From Xenoacremonium recifei (taxonomy: Eukaryota > Ascomycota > Sordariomycetes > Hypocreales > Nectriaceae), in NCBI GenBank assembly GCA_012184525.1, contig WOFQ01000016.1:619038-683037 (forward strand): a DNA stretch of 64,000 nucleotides, in the 5' to 3' direction. Positions 24,520 to 37,056 of this stretch are shown one piece after another; within the stretch, counting starts at the first letter, position 1; the number at the start of each line of letters is the position of its first letter. The position numbers and the translations under genes are program-made. The notes under the pieces are model-generated. The model was not told the DNA's origin. It worked only from the letters and a program-made list of their open reading frames with translations, and did no database searches.

Positions 24520-24880
24520 TTACAAAAAGCGGCGGCGGCGATGCGATCCCCGTCCATCAGTTCCACGCATACGTCTCGTACCAGCAGCCTATTCACAATT
24601 AGCATCCCCATCTCATCCATCAACCCCCTGTCAAACTACTAACCTTTTGTCCAGGGCGGTGCGTCAGACTGCCCTTCAGTTTCAAGAAGGCGCCGCTGAC
24701 CTTGTCCTTCATCGTAGGCTTGCGCTTCTGGTGGTGAACAGGCGCTCGTCTGCTGAAGAGGCCGCCGCGGCGACGGGTGGTGGTGGTGGTTGTGACGGTG
24801 TGGTGCTGGCGCGCGGGGCGGCGGGAGAAGAGGCCGTTGCGGCGGGTGGTGGTTTGGTGGTGGGTGCGGGTGAGAGGCAT
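24520..24880 (-). CDS. Small conserved fungal basic protein (unknown function)
   Basis: Predicted 101 residues from exons 24880-24644 and 24588-24520, joined by a 55-nt phase-0 intron (donor GTTAGT, branch TGCTAAT, acceptor ATAG). The splice yields KGSLTHRPGQKAAGTRRMRG followed by TDGRGS and a run of four arginines. I recall this C-terminal block (KDKVSGAFLKLKGSLTHRPG onwards) from short hypothetical proteins of many filamentous fungi, some of them abundant transcripts, but know no function. The N-terminal half contains an imperfect duplication: TTTRR-GLFSRR followed by a His/Arg segment occurs twice (~10-26 and ~34-51). No signal peptide or membrane helix. It converges with the Mgr3-like gene, only 168 bp away. 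Confidence 0.7.
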
Positions 24881-25512
24881 GATGGCAATGTTATATATTT
24901 TGGTATAAGTGTAAGTGTTTGTTGTTCTGCTTTGGTGTATATATCTTGGTAGCTGTTGTTTGATGATAGCTGGAAATCTCCCAGTGAGAGAACGCCGCTT
25001 TATATATCTACTCTCTCAACTCATTGTCTAACAAATGACGCCGTTCGTCTCCCCAGATGATGCCATGCCCGAGCACGTCGTTCTGGCGATCTCTTGAATA
25101 CGAAAACCTGTTGGACCCCTTCTCTGCGTAGGACCCTGTGGCTTGCACGTCACCGGCAGAGGGTGGCTCTGCTAGATGATTGGGTGGTTGAGCCACGCGA
25201 TGCAGGGACCGTTGTGGCGGCTGGTGGGGGTGATGTCATAGTCTTTGGGGGGACGTCACTGGGAGTACGTACTTTATCAGAACGATCGAGATGTTGGTTT
25301 TGGAATTCAGGGTCTTTGATGGTTACAGGCTAGGATCTGGTTTGATGGAGTCATCTTGGTTTCATGTTTTTCTATCATTGGTGGTGAAGTAGGGACTTTG
25401 ACGGAGGGTGTAGTCAATGTTCCCCACGAGCTCACTAACACTCTCATCTACAAGCTGCGTCTCTCCTGTAGGCAAACCAAAGCAGCAAAGCATAGAGAGT
25501 CAACCGGGTATC
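24881..25512. other. Intergenic region between two minus-strand genes
   Basis: Promoter of the small protein gene at 24880 (a TATA-like stretch is at ~24,890-24,900) and the 3' region of the phosphatase gene. The short open frames here carry no recognisable domain. Confidence 0.5.
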
Positions 25513-26403
25513 TCAACCTCGCAAATTCGTCTTAATCTTCTCCAAATCCTCCTCCGAAAATCCCAACCCCTTGGTGACGTACCCGTCCCAGTCGCCATAC
25601 TTCTTGCGGAGTGCAGCCAGGAACGCCTCCCATGAGCCAGGCCGCAAACTAATCATGTTGTGAAAACCCGGGGCGTCCATATCAATTGTGCCCACGGTGG
25701 ACATGGCGTACTTGACGAGTTTCTCGCGTGCGGGTTCTGTACCTATGCGCGAGAGCATGAAGTCTAGGACGGTGGTCTCGGGCGGGGAGCCGGCGAGGGT
25801 TTGGAAGAGGCCCGCGACGACGCCGGTGCGGTCTCGGCCGGCTGGCAGGACCATTAGTACCTATTAAATGTTATCTTGTTCTGAGCTCGAAAGCTTACCT
25901 GTGCAATGGAATAGAAAAGGCTCTGTAGGTCGGTCCCGAACGTGCTCCAGCACAGCCCGAATGCTCGGCTTATACACATCCACCACAATCATATACTGCT
26001 CTGCCCACGCCTCAACCCCCAGCCCATCCACGAACGCCTCCAGATCCAACACGCGATACGTTCCGTCCTGATCCAACCACACATTCTCCACGCCATCGAT
26101 GGCTGGACTCGGCGCCTTGTCCCGCTCGGGCCCGCGTCGCAGATCGAACACCCGCTTCACATTACCGCTTAGCCAAGCAGTTGCGGCGGGGTCTGCGCTG
26201 GCGAACTCGAGTGTGCCGGAGCGGAAGAAGCGGCCGGGTCGGAGAGCACTGCCAGGCACAAGACCTAGGTCGCGTAGGTTGATGAGAGATTGGGAGGGGA
26301 TGAAGGGCGGTGTGGTGAGGACGGGGAGGAGAGTGGATGAGGGGATGGGCGTGGCGATGTCGACGGCGCAAAGAGCTTCGAGGTCTTCTCGGGAGATGGC
26401 CAT
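25513..26403 (-). CDS. Tyrosine/serine protein phosphatase (Y_phosphatase3 family)
   Basis: Predicted 277 residues from exons 26403-25899 and 25841-25513. The 57-nt intron (donor GTAAGC, branch TACTAAT, acceptor CCAG) falls in the active-site loop. Splicing gives HCTAGRDRTG at residues 166-175, the Cys-x5-Arg loop with the GRDRTG ending typical of this family (catalytic Cys167, Arg173). An earlier AG (TTTAATAG) would break the motif, so the distal acceptor is right. Other family marks: NLRDLG near residue 42, the PGRFFRSGTL segment, and VFDLRRGPERDKAPSP. Such enzymes dephosphorylate tyrosine, serine or phosphoinositides, and the substrate here is unknown. Cytosolic, since no signal or membrane segment is visible. 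It is divergent to the amidohydrolase gene across ~0.9 kb. Confidence 0.88.
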
Positions 26404-27303
26404 GGTGAGGATCGTTGTGGTGTTGAAGACAGTACTAGTACGGTGTAGTTAGTCCAGGTGAGTTGTACGGTTGAGATCGGGAACGGCGAGACGCGGCGAG
26501 ATAATATATAGACAGCCGTAGTCCAGTGACTGTATGTCCAATTACATCAATCAATCAATTGATCAATCAGTCTGATGGTCAGCAATCACAAGCCCCGTTA
26601 AGATCCGTGACCAAACAACAACAAAGAGATCCCAATATGGTGTCAGGGACGGACCCGGAGCTTCTTATTGAATTGCCCCGCGCCCGCCTCGCCCGCCCCG
26701 CCTCGACGCAGCGGTGCCTGTACCTGGGCCCAAGCTCCCTCTGATTCGATCACGACCGAAACCCTGGGGAAGCCCATGCCGTAGGATGAAGCCTCGAGAT
26801 GGACGGCGACCATTTTAATCTTGGTTGTCCAATTGCATGCCTGACTGTGCTCATGTAAGCGGCCAAACCGAGAAACCGGTTCGCGAAGTGCCCTGTCAGA
26901 ATAAGAAATGAATTGCGCCGAGCCGGCAACGTGTGATTGAAGACGGATACGAGCCGTTCCTTGTCAGTGACGGATCGGGAAGGTCTTGAGAACTGACTTC
27001 GCCCTTGGGATTCATAGTCGTGTGTCTAGTTGAATCCATCGTTCTGGTCGGGAGAGAACGCAAACAGGAAGGATAGATTGCCGTGAATGGTGAAGAGACG
27101 AAGTTGAATTATGCTTGTCTCGTCGGCGCTGATGCACTGAGACGCCGATAACGCTGCGGACTCTTATCGATAGCACAGCTTCCCCTCTATCATTATGACT
27201 CCCGTCTCAACGCCGACTTACACAACAACGTGACAATGTGAAGACTGACATAACCTAGCTGAAATATCCCTAGAATCCTTAATCTCTTTATTTCACTTCC
27301 ATC
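26404..27303. promoter_or_regulatory. Divergent promoter region, phosphatase / amidohydrolase
   Basis: 900 bp between two genes transcribed away from each other. It has a TATA-like stretch near 26,503-26,513 on the phosphatase side. The 11-mer CTTATCGATAG at 27163-27173 lies ~130 bp upstream of the amidohydrolase ATG; the same 11-mer recurs between UTP25 and eIF3f. No gene seen inside. Confidence 0.5.
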
Positions 27304-29129
27304 ATGTCATCTTCGTTCCTGATGAGATGGCGTCTAACCCTCTCCTTCACTATCCTCGCCATCGCCGCAGTAGCTTACCGCCTCCAACAACCACTCACCT
27401 CCAGCTCCAACACTCACGCTTCCTCAAGTCCCCCAGAGACATATTGCTACAAGAATGTGCGGACCCATGACCCCGACAATCCATCTGCTCAATGCTTCTC
27501 CGTCCAAGACGGAGTCTTCACCGACATCGGCCCTGTCCCCGACGAGGCTGAAGTAGAGGTTCAAGACGGCTATGTCATTCCCGGCCTGTGGGACGGCCAT
27601 GGCCATCTCCTTCAGTACGGCGAGTTCCTAGGCTCAGTCGATCTATTTGGAGCCGAGACTCTAGACGAAGTGCGAGCACGCTTGAAGGTATATCTTAAAG
27701 CCAACCCCGGCGTCGGGACCAAAGACCGCTGGATACGCGGCGTTGGCTGGGACCAGACCTTCTTCGGCCGCATGCCCACAGCCGTAAGCCCTCCTCCACG
27801 AACCTCCCACACTCAGTCTCTAACCCCTCCCAGGAAGACATCGAGCAAGATGAGTCTCTCAAAGGCGTATACATGATGCTCGACCGCATCGACGTCCACT
27901 GCACCTGGGTCTCCAACCCCATCCTCGCCCTCCTCCCCTCCACCATCCCCTCCATCCCCGGCGGCGAAGTCATCCGCGACCCCGGCATGGGCGTCTTCTG
28001 CGACAACGCCATGGACCTGGTCATGGATGCGTGGCCGCGACCCTCGCGCGACGAGAAGGCGGCTCAGGTCCGGGACGCGATGCGTGCTCTCAACGCCGTT
28101 GGGCTTGTAGGCATGCATGATGCTGGAGCCACGCCTGAGACGCTGCGCCTCTACGATGAGATGGCTGGCGGCGCGGACTGGACGCTGCGTGTGTATGGCA
28201 TGTTGGAGTGTGCGCAGCGCAACACATTCTGTCCTAAAGAGGCCGTCAAGTTTGACCATGAGGATGGTTTCTTCACCGTCCGCAGCGTGAAGCTCTTCGC
28301 CGGTACAACCCCCCTGACTCCCCCCTATTCCTACCAACATCACTAACACACCCCAGACGGCGCCCTCGGCAGCTGGGGCAGCGCCATGCTCGAGCCATAC
28401 TCCGACCATCCATCCTCCACCGGCTCAATGCTCATCCCGCCCGAAGACCTCACCACCGTCACCACCTCCTGGGCCGCCGCCGGCTACCAAGTCAACATCC
28501 ACGCCATCGGCGACCGCGCCAACCGCGCCGCCATCACGGCCCTCGAAACCGCCCTGGCCCAGGAATGTCCCTCGCTCTCCCTCGCAGCCTGCCAGTCCCG
28601 ACGACGCTTCCGCATCGAGCACGCGCAAATCATCCATCCGGCCGACCAAGCCCGCCTTCTCACCACCGGCATCATCCCCTCCATCCAGCCCACCCACGCC
28701 ACATCCGACATGCTCTACGCACTCTCCCGCCTCGGCACAACGCGCCTCACCTCCTCGGCCTACCGCATGCGCTCTCTCCTGCCCGCCCACCCCGTCCTCG
28801 GCAGCGACTTTCCCGTCGAGCCGCCCGCGCCTCTCCACGGCATCTACGCCGCCGTCGCGCGCAAGAGCCCCCGTACTGGAAAGCCTCCCGGTGAGGGTTG
28901 GCACGCTGAGGAGGCGCTGACGCTGGACCAGGCGCTGTGGGGGTTCACCGGCGCGCCGGCGTACGGGGCGTTTTTGGAGGGCCGCGCGGGCGTGATTCAG
29001 GGCGGTGCGTTTGCGGATTGGGTGGTGTTGGATCAGCCGCTGGAGGAGGGCATGGATGTCGAAGAGCTGGGGACGATGAGTGTGCGGGAGACGTGGGTTG
29101 GGGGGAAGCGGGTGTATGCTAGGGAGTAA
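27304..29129 (+). CDS. YtcJ-type metal-dependent amidohydrolase (amidohydrolase 3 family), membrane-anchored or secreted
   Basis: Predicted 573 residues from exons 27304-27783, 27834-28302 and 28357-29129, with introns of 50 and 54 nt (donors GTAAGC and GTACAA; acceptors CCCAG). The N-terminus has a hydrophobic helix (LTLSFTILAIAAVAY, ~12-26) after basic residues, so the protein is a type II membrane or secreted protein. Catalytic core marks in order: VIPGLWDGHGHL with the metal-binding HxH at His99 and His101, the family block LFADGALGSWGSAML across the second splice, INIHAIGDRA-type His (VNIHAIGDRANRAA), RFRIEHAQII, and LGSDFPVE with the late Asp. Members hydrolyse C-N bonds of amides or cyclic compounds; the substrate is unknown. 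The neighbours (phosphatase, acyltransferase) do not point to a pathway. Confidence 0.88.
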
Positions 29130-29723
29130 GTGCTCAAATGGCAAGGATTACTAAAGTTTATAGATTGAGAAAATTGACGTTGAATAAAATAAGGGATCTG
29201 GATTCTTGGAAATCGTTTGTAGTGTGGACTATCATACGACATAGGAATTTTTGATCTTGGTTGATGACAGTGTCGCGTTGTCTTTTACCCCTGAATCCAA
29301 TCCACCGCCGTGATGGTCCAAGCCTAGGTGGCGGTCAACACTCCCAGTTAATAATCATGGGAGAGAACTCAAGATACGAATAATAAAATACCCGTACCGG
29401 AAAAGCGGTCGGGTGTTGATATGACGTGCGTGCAGAGTTAATTCGACTTTGCGAAGCTTCAACGGCAATAGACGCTCTCTATGAACAGATAGCCCCGTAG
29501 GGACGAACAGCACGGTATCAAAACCCAGCTCCTGCTTCTAAGTAATTGACACAAGAAAACCACCAGATGCACCCGGTCCATACGCTCAAAACAAATGAAT
29601 CAAACAAAAGAGAAAAACGATCAGCGGCCAACGCCATGACAGGGTTCCCAGTCCAAGCCTGTATCTCCGTCTGTATTTCGGAGGTCCCAATCACCCACCA
29701 ACCTGTCCTTTTTGTACGCCTCC
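29130..29723. other. Convergent 3' region, amidohydrolase / acyltransferase
   Basis: AT-rich stretch where two convergent genes end. Only 3' untranslated sequence is expected; no gene or repeat seen. Confidence 0.5.
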
Positions 29724-31452
29724 TTAATCATGCTTCGCTAGGAGCCTATTCTCGACCATCTTTGCGAACCGTACCGTAGGAATGTCTACCGCCCGCCAGA
29801 AAACATCCGCCCACCAAACGACCGTTGGCACGACAAGGCAAGCACCCAACATGAAACCTGCGTTGAACCAGTGGCCTTCGACGCCTGTGAACCCATACGC
29901 GAAGCGCTCCAAGTGGTAGCCGACGACATGCATGACTGGTCCGTGCATCAAGTATAAGGCGTAACTGATCTTGCCAAAGTATTGCACCACGGCGGTGTTG
30001 AAGAAGCGTTGCCACGATGGTGAGAATCCAACGGCGAGAACGAAAACCATGGCACCAGTTGATTGCCAATACCGGAACGCCTCCTCAGACCACCATTTGG
30101 GAATGATAGACTCAAGCCAGATCCAGCCGGGAGTAATATCTCCGCGTCCATCAGGCTGGCCAAGGAGGTAGAGACCGAGAAGGCTGAGAAAGAACCAGAA
30201 GTACGACATGGCACCACTAGACTTGGCTGGTTCGGTCATCTCGTCAAGGGGAATGAAAGATTTAGCGACGTGGGCGCCTCGAACGTGGTCGAGTTCGGCG
30301 AGGCCCATACCAAAGAAGAAGAGCACGAGCTCCCAGTGGCTTTGTCGATAGGTAAACCAGGTGACACCCGCGAGCGTCAGGTACCGGAACTTTGTCTGTA
30401 AACGAGCCGTGCCCAGGAGAGTGAGGAATACATAGAGCGAACAACGGAATTCGACGGGTATGGTCCACAAGTGAACATCATATCCTAGAACTGCGCGTCA
30501 GTATACTTTGTCAGTGCAGGGCTTAAGGGGGTCACATACTCGTACTGCCAGCATACTTATCCCAGCTGAAGACCTGCATGAACTTGAACATCTGCTTAGC
30601 CCAATCCTTCCATTGCTCGAACGCGCTGTCAAGCAACTCCGGATGTGGTTCCACAATGTTCTTCATGTACTTCTTGTCGTTTGCGAAGTCTCGGGTCAGT
30701 TCGTAGGCGCCCAGTCTCAACAGAGTAACCACCATAAAGGTCGATATGGCGGGAGGAAGAAACAGGCGAATGCCTCGTCGAAATGTCAAGGAGCTCATAG
30801 TCGTAGCGAAACCCTCCATGTTGCCACTCCGGGCGAGCTTCAGCGGGCGGTACGAAAGCGCATATCCCGAGATGACGAAGAAGACGCATACTGCAGCAGG
30901 GCCCTGATACCACAACCGCAAGAAAGGGAGCTTGAGGATATGATAGTTGTTAGTGCCGCAGCCCCAGCCCTCCGCGATGGTGAAGGCTTGGTAAGAGTAG
31001 TGGCAGAAGTAGACGAAGAGAGCTGCCAGTCCTCGCATGCCGTCTAAATAGGCCGTCGGTCCCAGCTTGGCCGGGCGTATCTGTTCACGAGCATGCCGTC
31101 CTTGAAGGAAACTTGGAACAAGAAACCAGAGGAACCGCACGAGGACGATCCGCCAGGGGATGGAGAAGAAGTAGTCGATAGGCGAGAAGATGAGTCTCGT
31201 CCAGTCGGAGTATCGACCATCAGTGTCTGACCGTCCAGCGTCACTCTCGACATCTGAATTAGATCTGTCTTCCAACAGGCCCTCCTTCTCTTCGTAGGCG
31301 AGCAAGCCTAAGGAGGCGAGATAGGTGTTCATGATCCAGTCGCGACCGGCAGCGACCCCCTGTGAAAAATGGGTGTAACACTCGATTATTGGGGAGTTTT
31401 TGTCAATCCTGCTGGCGTCTAGCGGGCGAGATGCCAAGCGATGGGAGTTCAT
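29724..31452 (-). CDS. Integral membrane acyltransferase 3 family protein
   Basis: Predicted 555 residues from exons 31452-30546 and 30484-29724; the 61-nt intron (donor GTACGA, acceptor TTCTAG) gives DKYAGRYDVHLWTIPVEF, the expected family block. The cytosolic N-terminus (~1-90) is hydrophilic and contains an acidic Ser-rich part. The acyltransferase 3 domain starts near residue 130 with YLDGMRGLAALFVYFCHYS, whose RG and His belong to the family signature, and continues with about ten hydrophobic helices to the end, including VFFVISGYALS and ISYALYLMHGPV. Fungal members transfer acyl groups to sugars, lipids or secondary metabolites, and the acceptor cannot be read from sequence. About 3 kb of non-coding DNA lies upstream. 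It converges with the amidohydrolase gene. Confidence 0.88.
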
Positions 31453-34435
31453 GTATTAAGTGGTCAATGAACGAATGATTGGGTGACCTGAGAGGTAGAT
31501 AAAGAAACGAGAGGAGTACAAGGCCCTCCAGAGAGTCGAGACCCGGGGGATGGGAGAGGCCGTAATAAGACGGGGGGAAGAGGCGATGTAAGGGAGGTAT
31601 GTAGAATACGAGAAAGAAAGAGGAAAGAGAATGATATTTGGTACAGTGAGTGGGCTGGAAAGGGAGGAGTAGTAGTACAGAGCAGACCAACAGGCACGGA
31701 AGGCGGCACCTGGGAAGCACGAGGAAGGAGGCGATCTATCAACTACGGAATAAGGCACGGCACCAAGCGGACAGTTGCTCAAGCTATTGCTCGTACGGCT
31801 CTGGTGATGATATGCAGGGAACCCGCGGGCACTTGCTCGCTCGTGCCCAAGCGCCCTACCGGGTTTGAGCGTGTCCGTCCAGTGCCAGTCAGAGCCAGAG
31901 CCAGTGTGAATCGGGATGACGGATGAGGAGGCATCACGAAGAATGATACGCCCACGGCCTCCGGCAAGCTCTATCCGTGCCCGGACTCCGAGTGTCAGTG
32001 CCAATACCGGGGGGGGTCCATCGAACAGGCGAGATCACGGCGGCCGTATTGCAAGGGCTGACTGGGGATGACGGTCAGGTATGTTTGGCAGCGGGCCAAC
32101 TGTCTAGCTCCGTTTGTCTGCACGCTGCCGTCAGCAGGATGCCTACTCAAACGGAAGCTTACCGTACAGCACCTCCCTCTTGCGCATCTGTGCCGCCATC
32201 ACAACAGGCTGTATCCTTCAGTGTTGGTTCTGTTGTTGGTTGATGCCACCGTCACTCGCCGCACCCCCTCCGCCCGGCGAGACGCTGGAGCAGCAGACTG
32301 GAGCTGGATGGATGGAGGAGCCAAATCCAGCCAGCTTGGCCAGGGTTCGAGGGAGGGGGCAAAGACGGCAAAAGCTAAAACCAAACATGGTTGTTGCTGC
32401 TGCTCTTTCCTTGCCGTGATGCGGATACGGGCGGTCGGTTGGTGGTGCAGAGTGGAGCACGAGATCCACGAGCATGTCGCTGGGACAGTGCAAGACACAC
32501 GGCCCTCGTACTATGAGACACAGACAGCGACGGCCCTCGTGCAGGCGCGACAGACTATCAGTCAGAGTCAGGGCACCTGCCTCGGAACGGGCGGCCTGCA
32601 TTTCACATTTCACGCGTGGGAGTCTGAGGCAGCCAGGCATGAAATGAATCAGGTAACCTTCCTTATGATGTCCCTGGTGAATTCCATTGCTGCATTCGTG
32701 AGTTGTCCAGCACTTCAATCACCTCCGGGGAGTTGCACCGCGAGATTGCCTCGCCCCTGCCCGTCACAGATCCAGGTTCAACAAGAGATAAATTACGAGC
32801 ATCAACTGCTCCAGCAATGATATGATATGTCTCCTTATCACTCCAGCACGCAACCAAATATGGGCCAATCAAGACCCCCCTAAATCTCTCTCCCATCCCC
32901 TTTCGTATATAAGTCACGAGCAAAGACAACGCACAACTCCTCATTCCCCCAAGCACGCCATTCCAGTCGTCGTCAGCGTCCAGAAGCCCATGGCAGTTGG
33001 TTACGGTTATATATAAGATCTGCCCTCTGCGCCCAGGGAGGCTGGGCGATCGCCGCGCCGAGCAGCTGAACTTGGGCACGGCCTGAACTCCCCGAAACTG
33101 GAACACGCCACAGCATGTTGACAGGCGCCACCCGCTGCTGCCAAGCGCTTCCAGAAGGCGCAGCAGCCACACGGAAGAATTATTGACTCTCATCTGCCGC
33201 AATGAACCACCATGAACGTATATGCTTTTTTGTAGGCATTTCTTGCTTCAACTTTCTTATCTCGTCTTCTCGTCCCCTTTCACCTCAGAAATTATCATCG
33301 ACACTGCTCCCCACGGCCGTCCATGACGACATCTCCCCGACACCACCTCCCATCGCGATCGGCCCTGCTATGGAGCGTCTCCGTCCAGATATCCTTGATT
33401 TTATGCTGTGCTAACCTCGGAGTCTCCCTAACCCAAGACCCAAGAGCAAGCCTCCACGTACATAGTGTACCAGATTTTGTAGCCTCTCCACCGCTGCCCT
33501 CTCACGAAAACATCAAAACACCACCACAGACTGTAAATCAAACCTGTAACCCTAACAATAACCCAAACCAGAGAATGCCAACTGCTCCAGCCGCCCGGAT
33601 CGACACCAACAAAAGCTTGTCTCCCCTCCCCCTGACCCTCGTGAAACACCTCTGCCGCAAACAACGCCCATCTTCCACCAGCCAGAGCCTCGCACTGTGC
33701 ACTGTGCCCACCCACTCCTCGGCACCGTCTGCCGAAGTTGGTCCACGGTTTCAGGGCTCGCTCGCCGCCGTCTATCAAGCGCCGTCGTCGGTTCACGGCT
33801 CGTCAAGCGACAACACAGCCCCCTCTGGGTCCCCTTCGAGAGCTGGAATGAGGTCACCGTCCGGCAGGGCGGCCGAAGGCTAGTCTGCGTGCCCTGTCGA
33901 CCAACCGTTTGCACATGCTCGCCTGAAAGGGTCCATCGTGGGCGCCAGAAACAGACAAGGCGATAACCATATCTGCACGGTTACTTTCTCCCTTCAAAGC
34001 TTTGTTCGTATAGCCAACATCTCCATTCTTCCCTTCGGTCTGGACCCTTCTACCCTTCTCCGCAACTACATGCCCCGGCAGAGAGTTCGGTTCGTGTGAA
34101 TAAGATTGTCTTGTCTAAACGTATCCGTCTCTTTTGAATTAAGCTTGAGCACTGCCCGTGTTGCTAGTGTCTCGTAGGTTTTGCTATCTTTCATGTCCTC
34201 GGCATTTGTATGTTTCTCCCTTCCCAAAGGGCGATAAACCCCCAAATGAGGATGGTTACATGCCTCAAATCCCGTATCCCAGTTCCACTCATCATTTCCG
34301 GTAGTGTACACTCATGTCCAGCCCCTGGCTCTCGCTTGCTTGTCCTGTTGTTTTGAAAGAAAGAAAGAAAAGCAAGTCCCGTAACTCCCGACAGCGCCTT
34401 TCGCCAACGACCCTCGTTATCATAAATACCATCAA
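31453..34435. other. Gene-free region upstream of the acyltransferase gene
   Basis: Three kilobases without a supportable gene. The left end is the acyltransferase promoter, pyrimidine-rich in the sense of that gene. The right end is the 3' side of the ALA dehydratase gene. The longest frame (250 codons, 32068-32820, +) starts with ATG but its sequence has chance-like composition and no domain. A TATA-like TTATATATAA is at ~33,004-33,015. AT-rich sequence from ~33,420 onwards fits an untranslated region. Confidence 0.5.
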
Positions 34436-35655
34436 CTAAACCTCCAACCAGTCAAGGAACTGGGGAGTGAAGTAGCTGACCACAATGGTCGCTCCTGCTC
34501 GCAGGATACCCTCAGTCGACTCAAATGCCATGGCCTTGAGGTCGAAAACGCCGCACTTGGCACCGGCGTGGATCATGGCAAACTCTCCACTGACCTGATA
34601 CGCCGCAATGGGGAGGTCCTGACCCAAGTTCTTGGCATCGCTGATGATGTCGAGGTACTGGCTGGCGGGCTTAACCATAATAATGTCGGCACCCTCCCCA
34701 ATGTCTCGCACGATGGCTCGTCGGGCCAAGCCGCGACCGCCCGGAGGCAACTGATAGCACTTGCGGTCGCCAAAGGAGGGTGCTGAGCCCGCGGCGTCGC
34801 GGAAGGGGCCGTACAGGCAGCCGGAGAACTTGGCCGAGTACGACATGAGCACAGTCTGGTGGGCGATGCCCTCTTCAATGAGCTTAAGCTTGATAGCACG
34901 GATGCGGCCGTCGTTCATGTCCGAGGGTGCCACGCAGTGGGCTCCGGCCTTGGCATAGGCAATGGCTACGTCTGAGATACGGTCGACGGACAGAGTGTTG
35001 TTGAGGCTCCCGTCGTCACGCAGGATACCGCAGTGGCCGTGCGACGTGTACTCACAGAGACAGACGTCAGCACAGATGAAGAGCTGGGGGAAGCGGCGGC
35101 GGATAAGTCGGATAGCCTTGATGACAGGGCCCTCCGGGTCGTCGGCAGCAGTGCCGAGGGCGTCCTTGGAACCAGGCTTCATCGGCACTCCAAAGAGCAT
35201 GATGGAGCGGAGGCCCTTGTGAACGAGGGGCTCAAGGAAGCCAGTGAGGCGGCTGATGCTCAATTGGTACTGGCCGGGAAGCGAGGGGACGAGAACCATG
35301 TCGTCATCGCCGTCAGTAACGAAGATAGGGTAGATGAGCATCGACTGTAATAACCCCTTATCAGCAAATACAGCCCCGTGACGAGTTCAACAGTGTAACA
35401 AACCTTGGTCAGCTGACGCTCAGCCTGCCACGAGCGAGCGAGCGGATGGAAGTAACCGCCATGCAGCTGGCTCGAAATATCGCCCGAGATGCTCACGCTA
35501 GTCGCAGCGGTGCTGGTATACGACATGGCGCGCGAGATATGCGATGCCCGGTCATCGAGCGTAGAGGCAGAGGATCGGGGTCCGGGTGGCGCGGGGCGAC
35601 GGGCGCCGTTGGAGTCGCGAAGACTCAGGTCCTGGACGAGGCTCGAAAAAGACAT
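34436..35655 (-). CDS. hemB: Delta-aminolevulinic acid dehydratase (porphobilinogen synthase)
   Basis: Predicted 386 residues from exons 35655-35404 and 35344-34436, joined by a 59-nt phase-0 intron (donor GTTTGT, branch TGCTGAT, acceptor TACAG). It condenses two 5-aminolevulinate molecules to porphobilinogen in cytosolic heme synthesis. Active-site lysines appear as SYSAKFSG (Lys256) and IMVKPASQYLD (Lys309, the Schiff-base lysine). The zinc-site cysteines are Cys179, Cys181 and Cys189 in DVCLCEYTSHGHCG, so this is the zinc-dependent class. The first ~65 residues are a Ser/Thr-rich extension before the core begins at HGGYFHPLARSW. Total length is within the fungal range. The next gene downstream on the same strand is unrelated. 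Confidence 0.96.
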
Positions 35656-37056
35656 AGTGACGGATCAATTGGAATCGCAGGGAAAGTTTGCTTCAGGCAG
35701 CGACGAAAGTAAGGTCAGGCGAGGTTCGATGGCGGCGGTTGAGCTGTTGACAACGAAACCCGAATTTTTCGCAGGTGATGGGAAATGTCGCTGTCTTTGT
35801 CGTCGAGAATCCACCGGCGGGAGAGCGCAGGAGCCAACAGAAACAAACACACCGGGACAGCACACAAACAGCGATTAACAGAACCGCAAAGTCGGAGAGG
35901 AATTGGGAGGCGAGGACGGGATTTGGATGAGTGATGAGTCGTCGGAGAGAAGGTGAAGCGGCGGTTTTGAGGATGGAGAGGAGGTGGCGGACAACCCGCC
36001 TATCGCACCTGCCCCCGAAAAGGCGGAACCTCCTGCCGCAGTTGCTTCGGCCGGCCTCGGGATGCGCCCCAGAAAAAGGGTCCAGGCCAATGGGAGCCCC
36101 AGGTTTTCTAATTTAGAGCCCTCTGCCGCTGAAAATTCCCCCTTCTGGGCCGCCTCTCCTCCCGGCAATGGCCGGTAATGCTGGTAGGGAGCCAATCAGG
36201 ATGCGGCGCGGTATCGATGGGGACGTCCAATGGGGGGTTGGGGCAGTTGCTGTTTTATCGCTGTTTGAGACGGCAAGCCCGAAACAAGACGCTCGACTGA
36301 GAGCTGTTTCCTTCTATTTAGATACTGCATGAGGTGTATCTACTCGCGTTGATGGCAGTTCCTCAGAGCTCACCTCCAGGACTGAGCGATCACTCATGTC
36401 ACAATTCACCCGTCTGAGGAGGAGAATCCTCGAGTTGAGCAGCCCGGAAAAAGTCTCTTCAATAAAGCAGCAATCGTCCGGCCTTCGCAGATCCCCGGGA
36501 AAACGACCAGACATGGCGTGACACGCGAGATCTTTCCCCAATACGCACGTGCGTATAACGTATTCGTCAGAATTATCCTTCTCCTCGGAAAACCGGCCGT
36601 CTCTCATACCTGTAAAATCTCTTCTACTATTCAAGACTGAGTCAATTGGCAGCCATGTTTCTGCGATATTTATTTCCCCTCTGTTCGTTGATGGCAGAGA
36701 GTCCAAGAACGCTAAACGATCGACAGACTATGTATTCTTCGGCGTCGTCGATTTCGTGGTCTAGAATTGCCTATTATGGTCACGGCACGAGAGCCTAACA
36801 GAAAGATCTGATAAGATAATCCGGCGGTAGAAGCTATCGGATCTAGAAGATCCATCGCCACAATTGCTAGTACTTATTCTTCATATTTTGCTCTCTCTGT
36901 CGAGGAGGTAAGGTAGTCTAGACCCTGAGATTGCTCTATGAACTCCATCTATGAGGTTAGCCCCCGTGTTCTAGCCCCCATGTCTTAACTCCAAATCCCA
37001 CCGCTGGCATATATTCCATTCTCTTGAGGGAAAAAAAACAAGTAGGGAACACTCCA
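35656..37056. other. ALA dehydratase promoter and intergenic region
   Basis: The part nearest 35656 is the promoter and leader of the ALA dehydratase gene; a TATCGATGG string lies near 36,212. From ~36,250 to 37,050 the sequence is AT-richer and holds the 3' region of the minus-strand gene at 37057. The open frames here (130 codons at most) have no recognisable domain. Confidence 0.5.

Noticed and set aside
25513..31452. Phosphatase, amidohydrolase and acyltransferase as a metabolic gene cluster
   Set aside because: No backbone synthase, transporter or local regulator is present, and the three families have no evident common pathway; heme and repair genes lie close by.
32068..32820. 250-codon plus-strand frame starting at ATG
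   Set aside because: No domain, chance-like composition, and overlapping long frames on the other strand.
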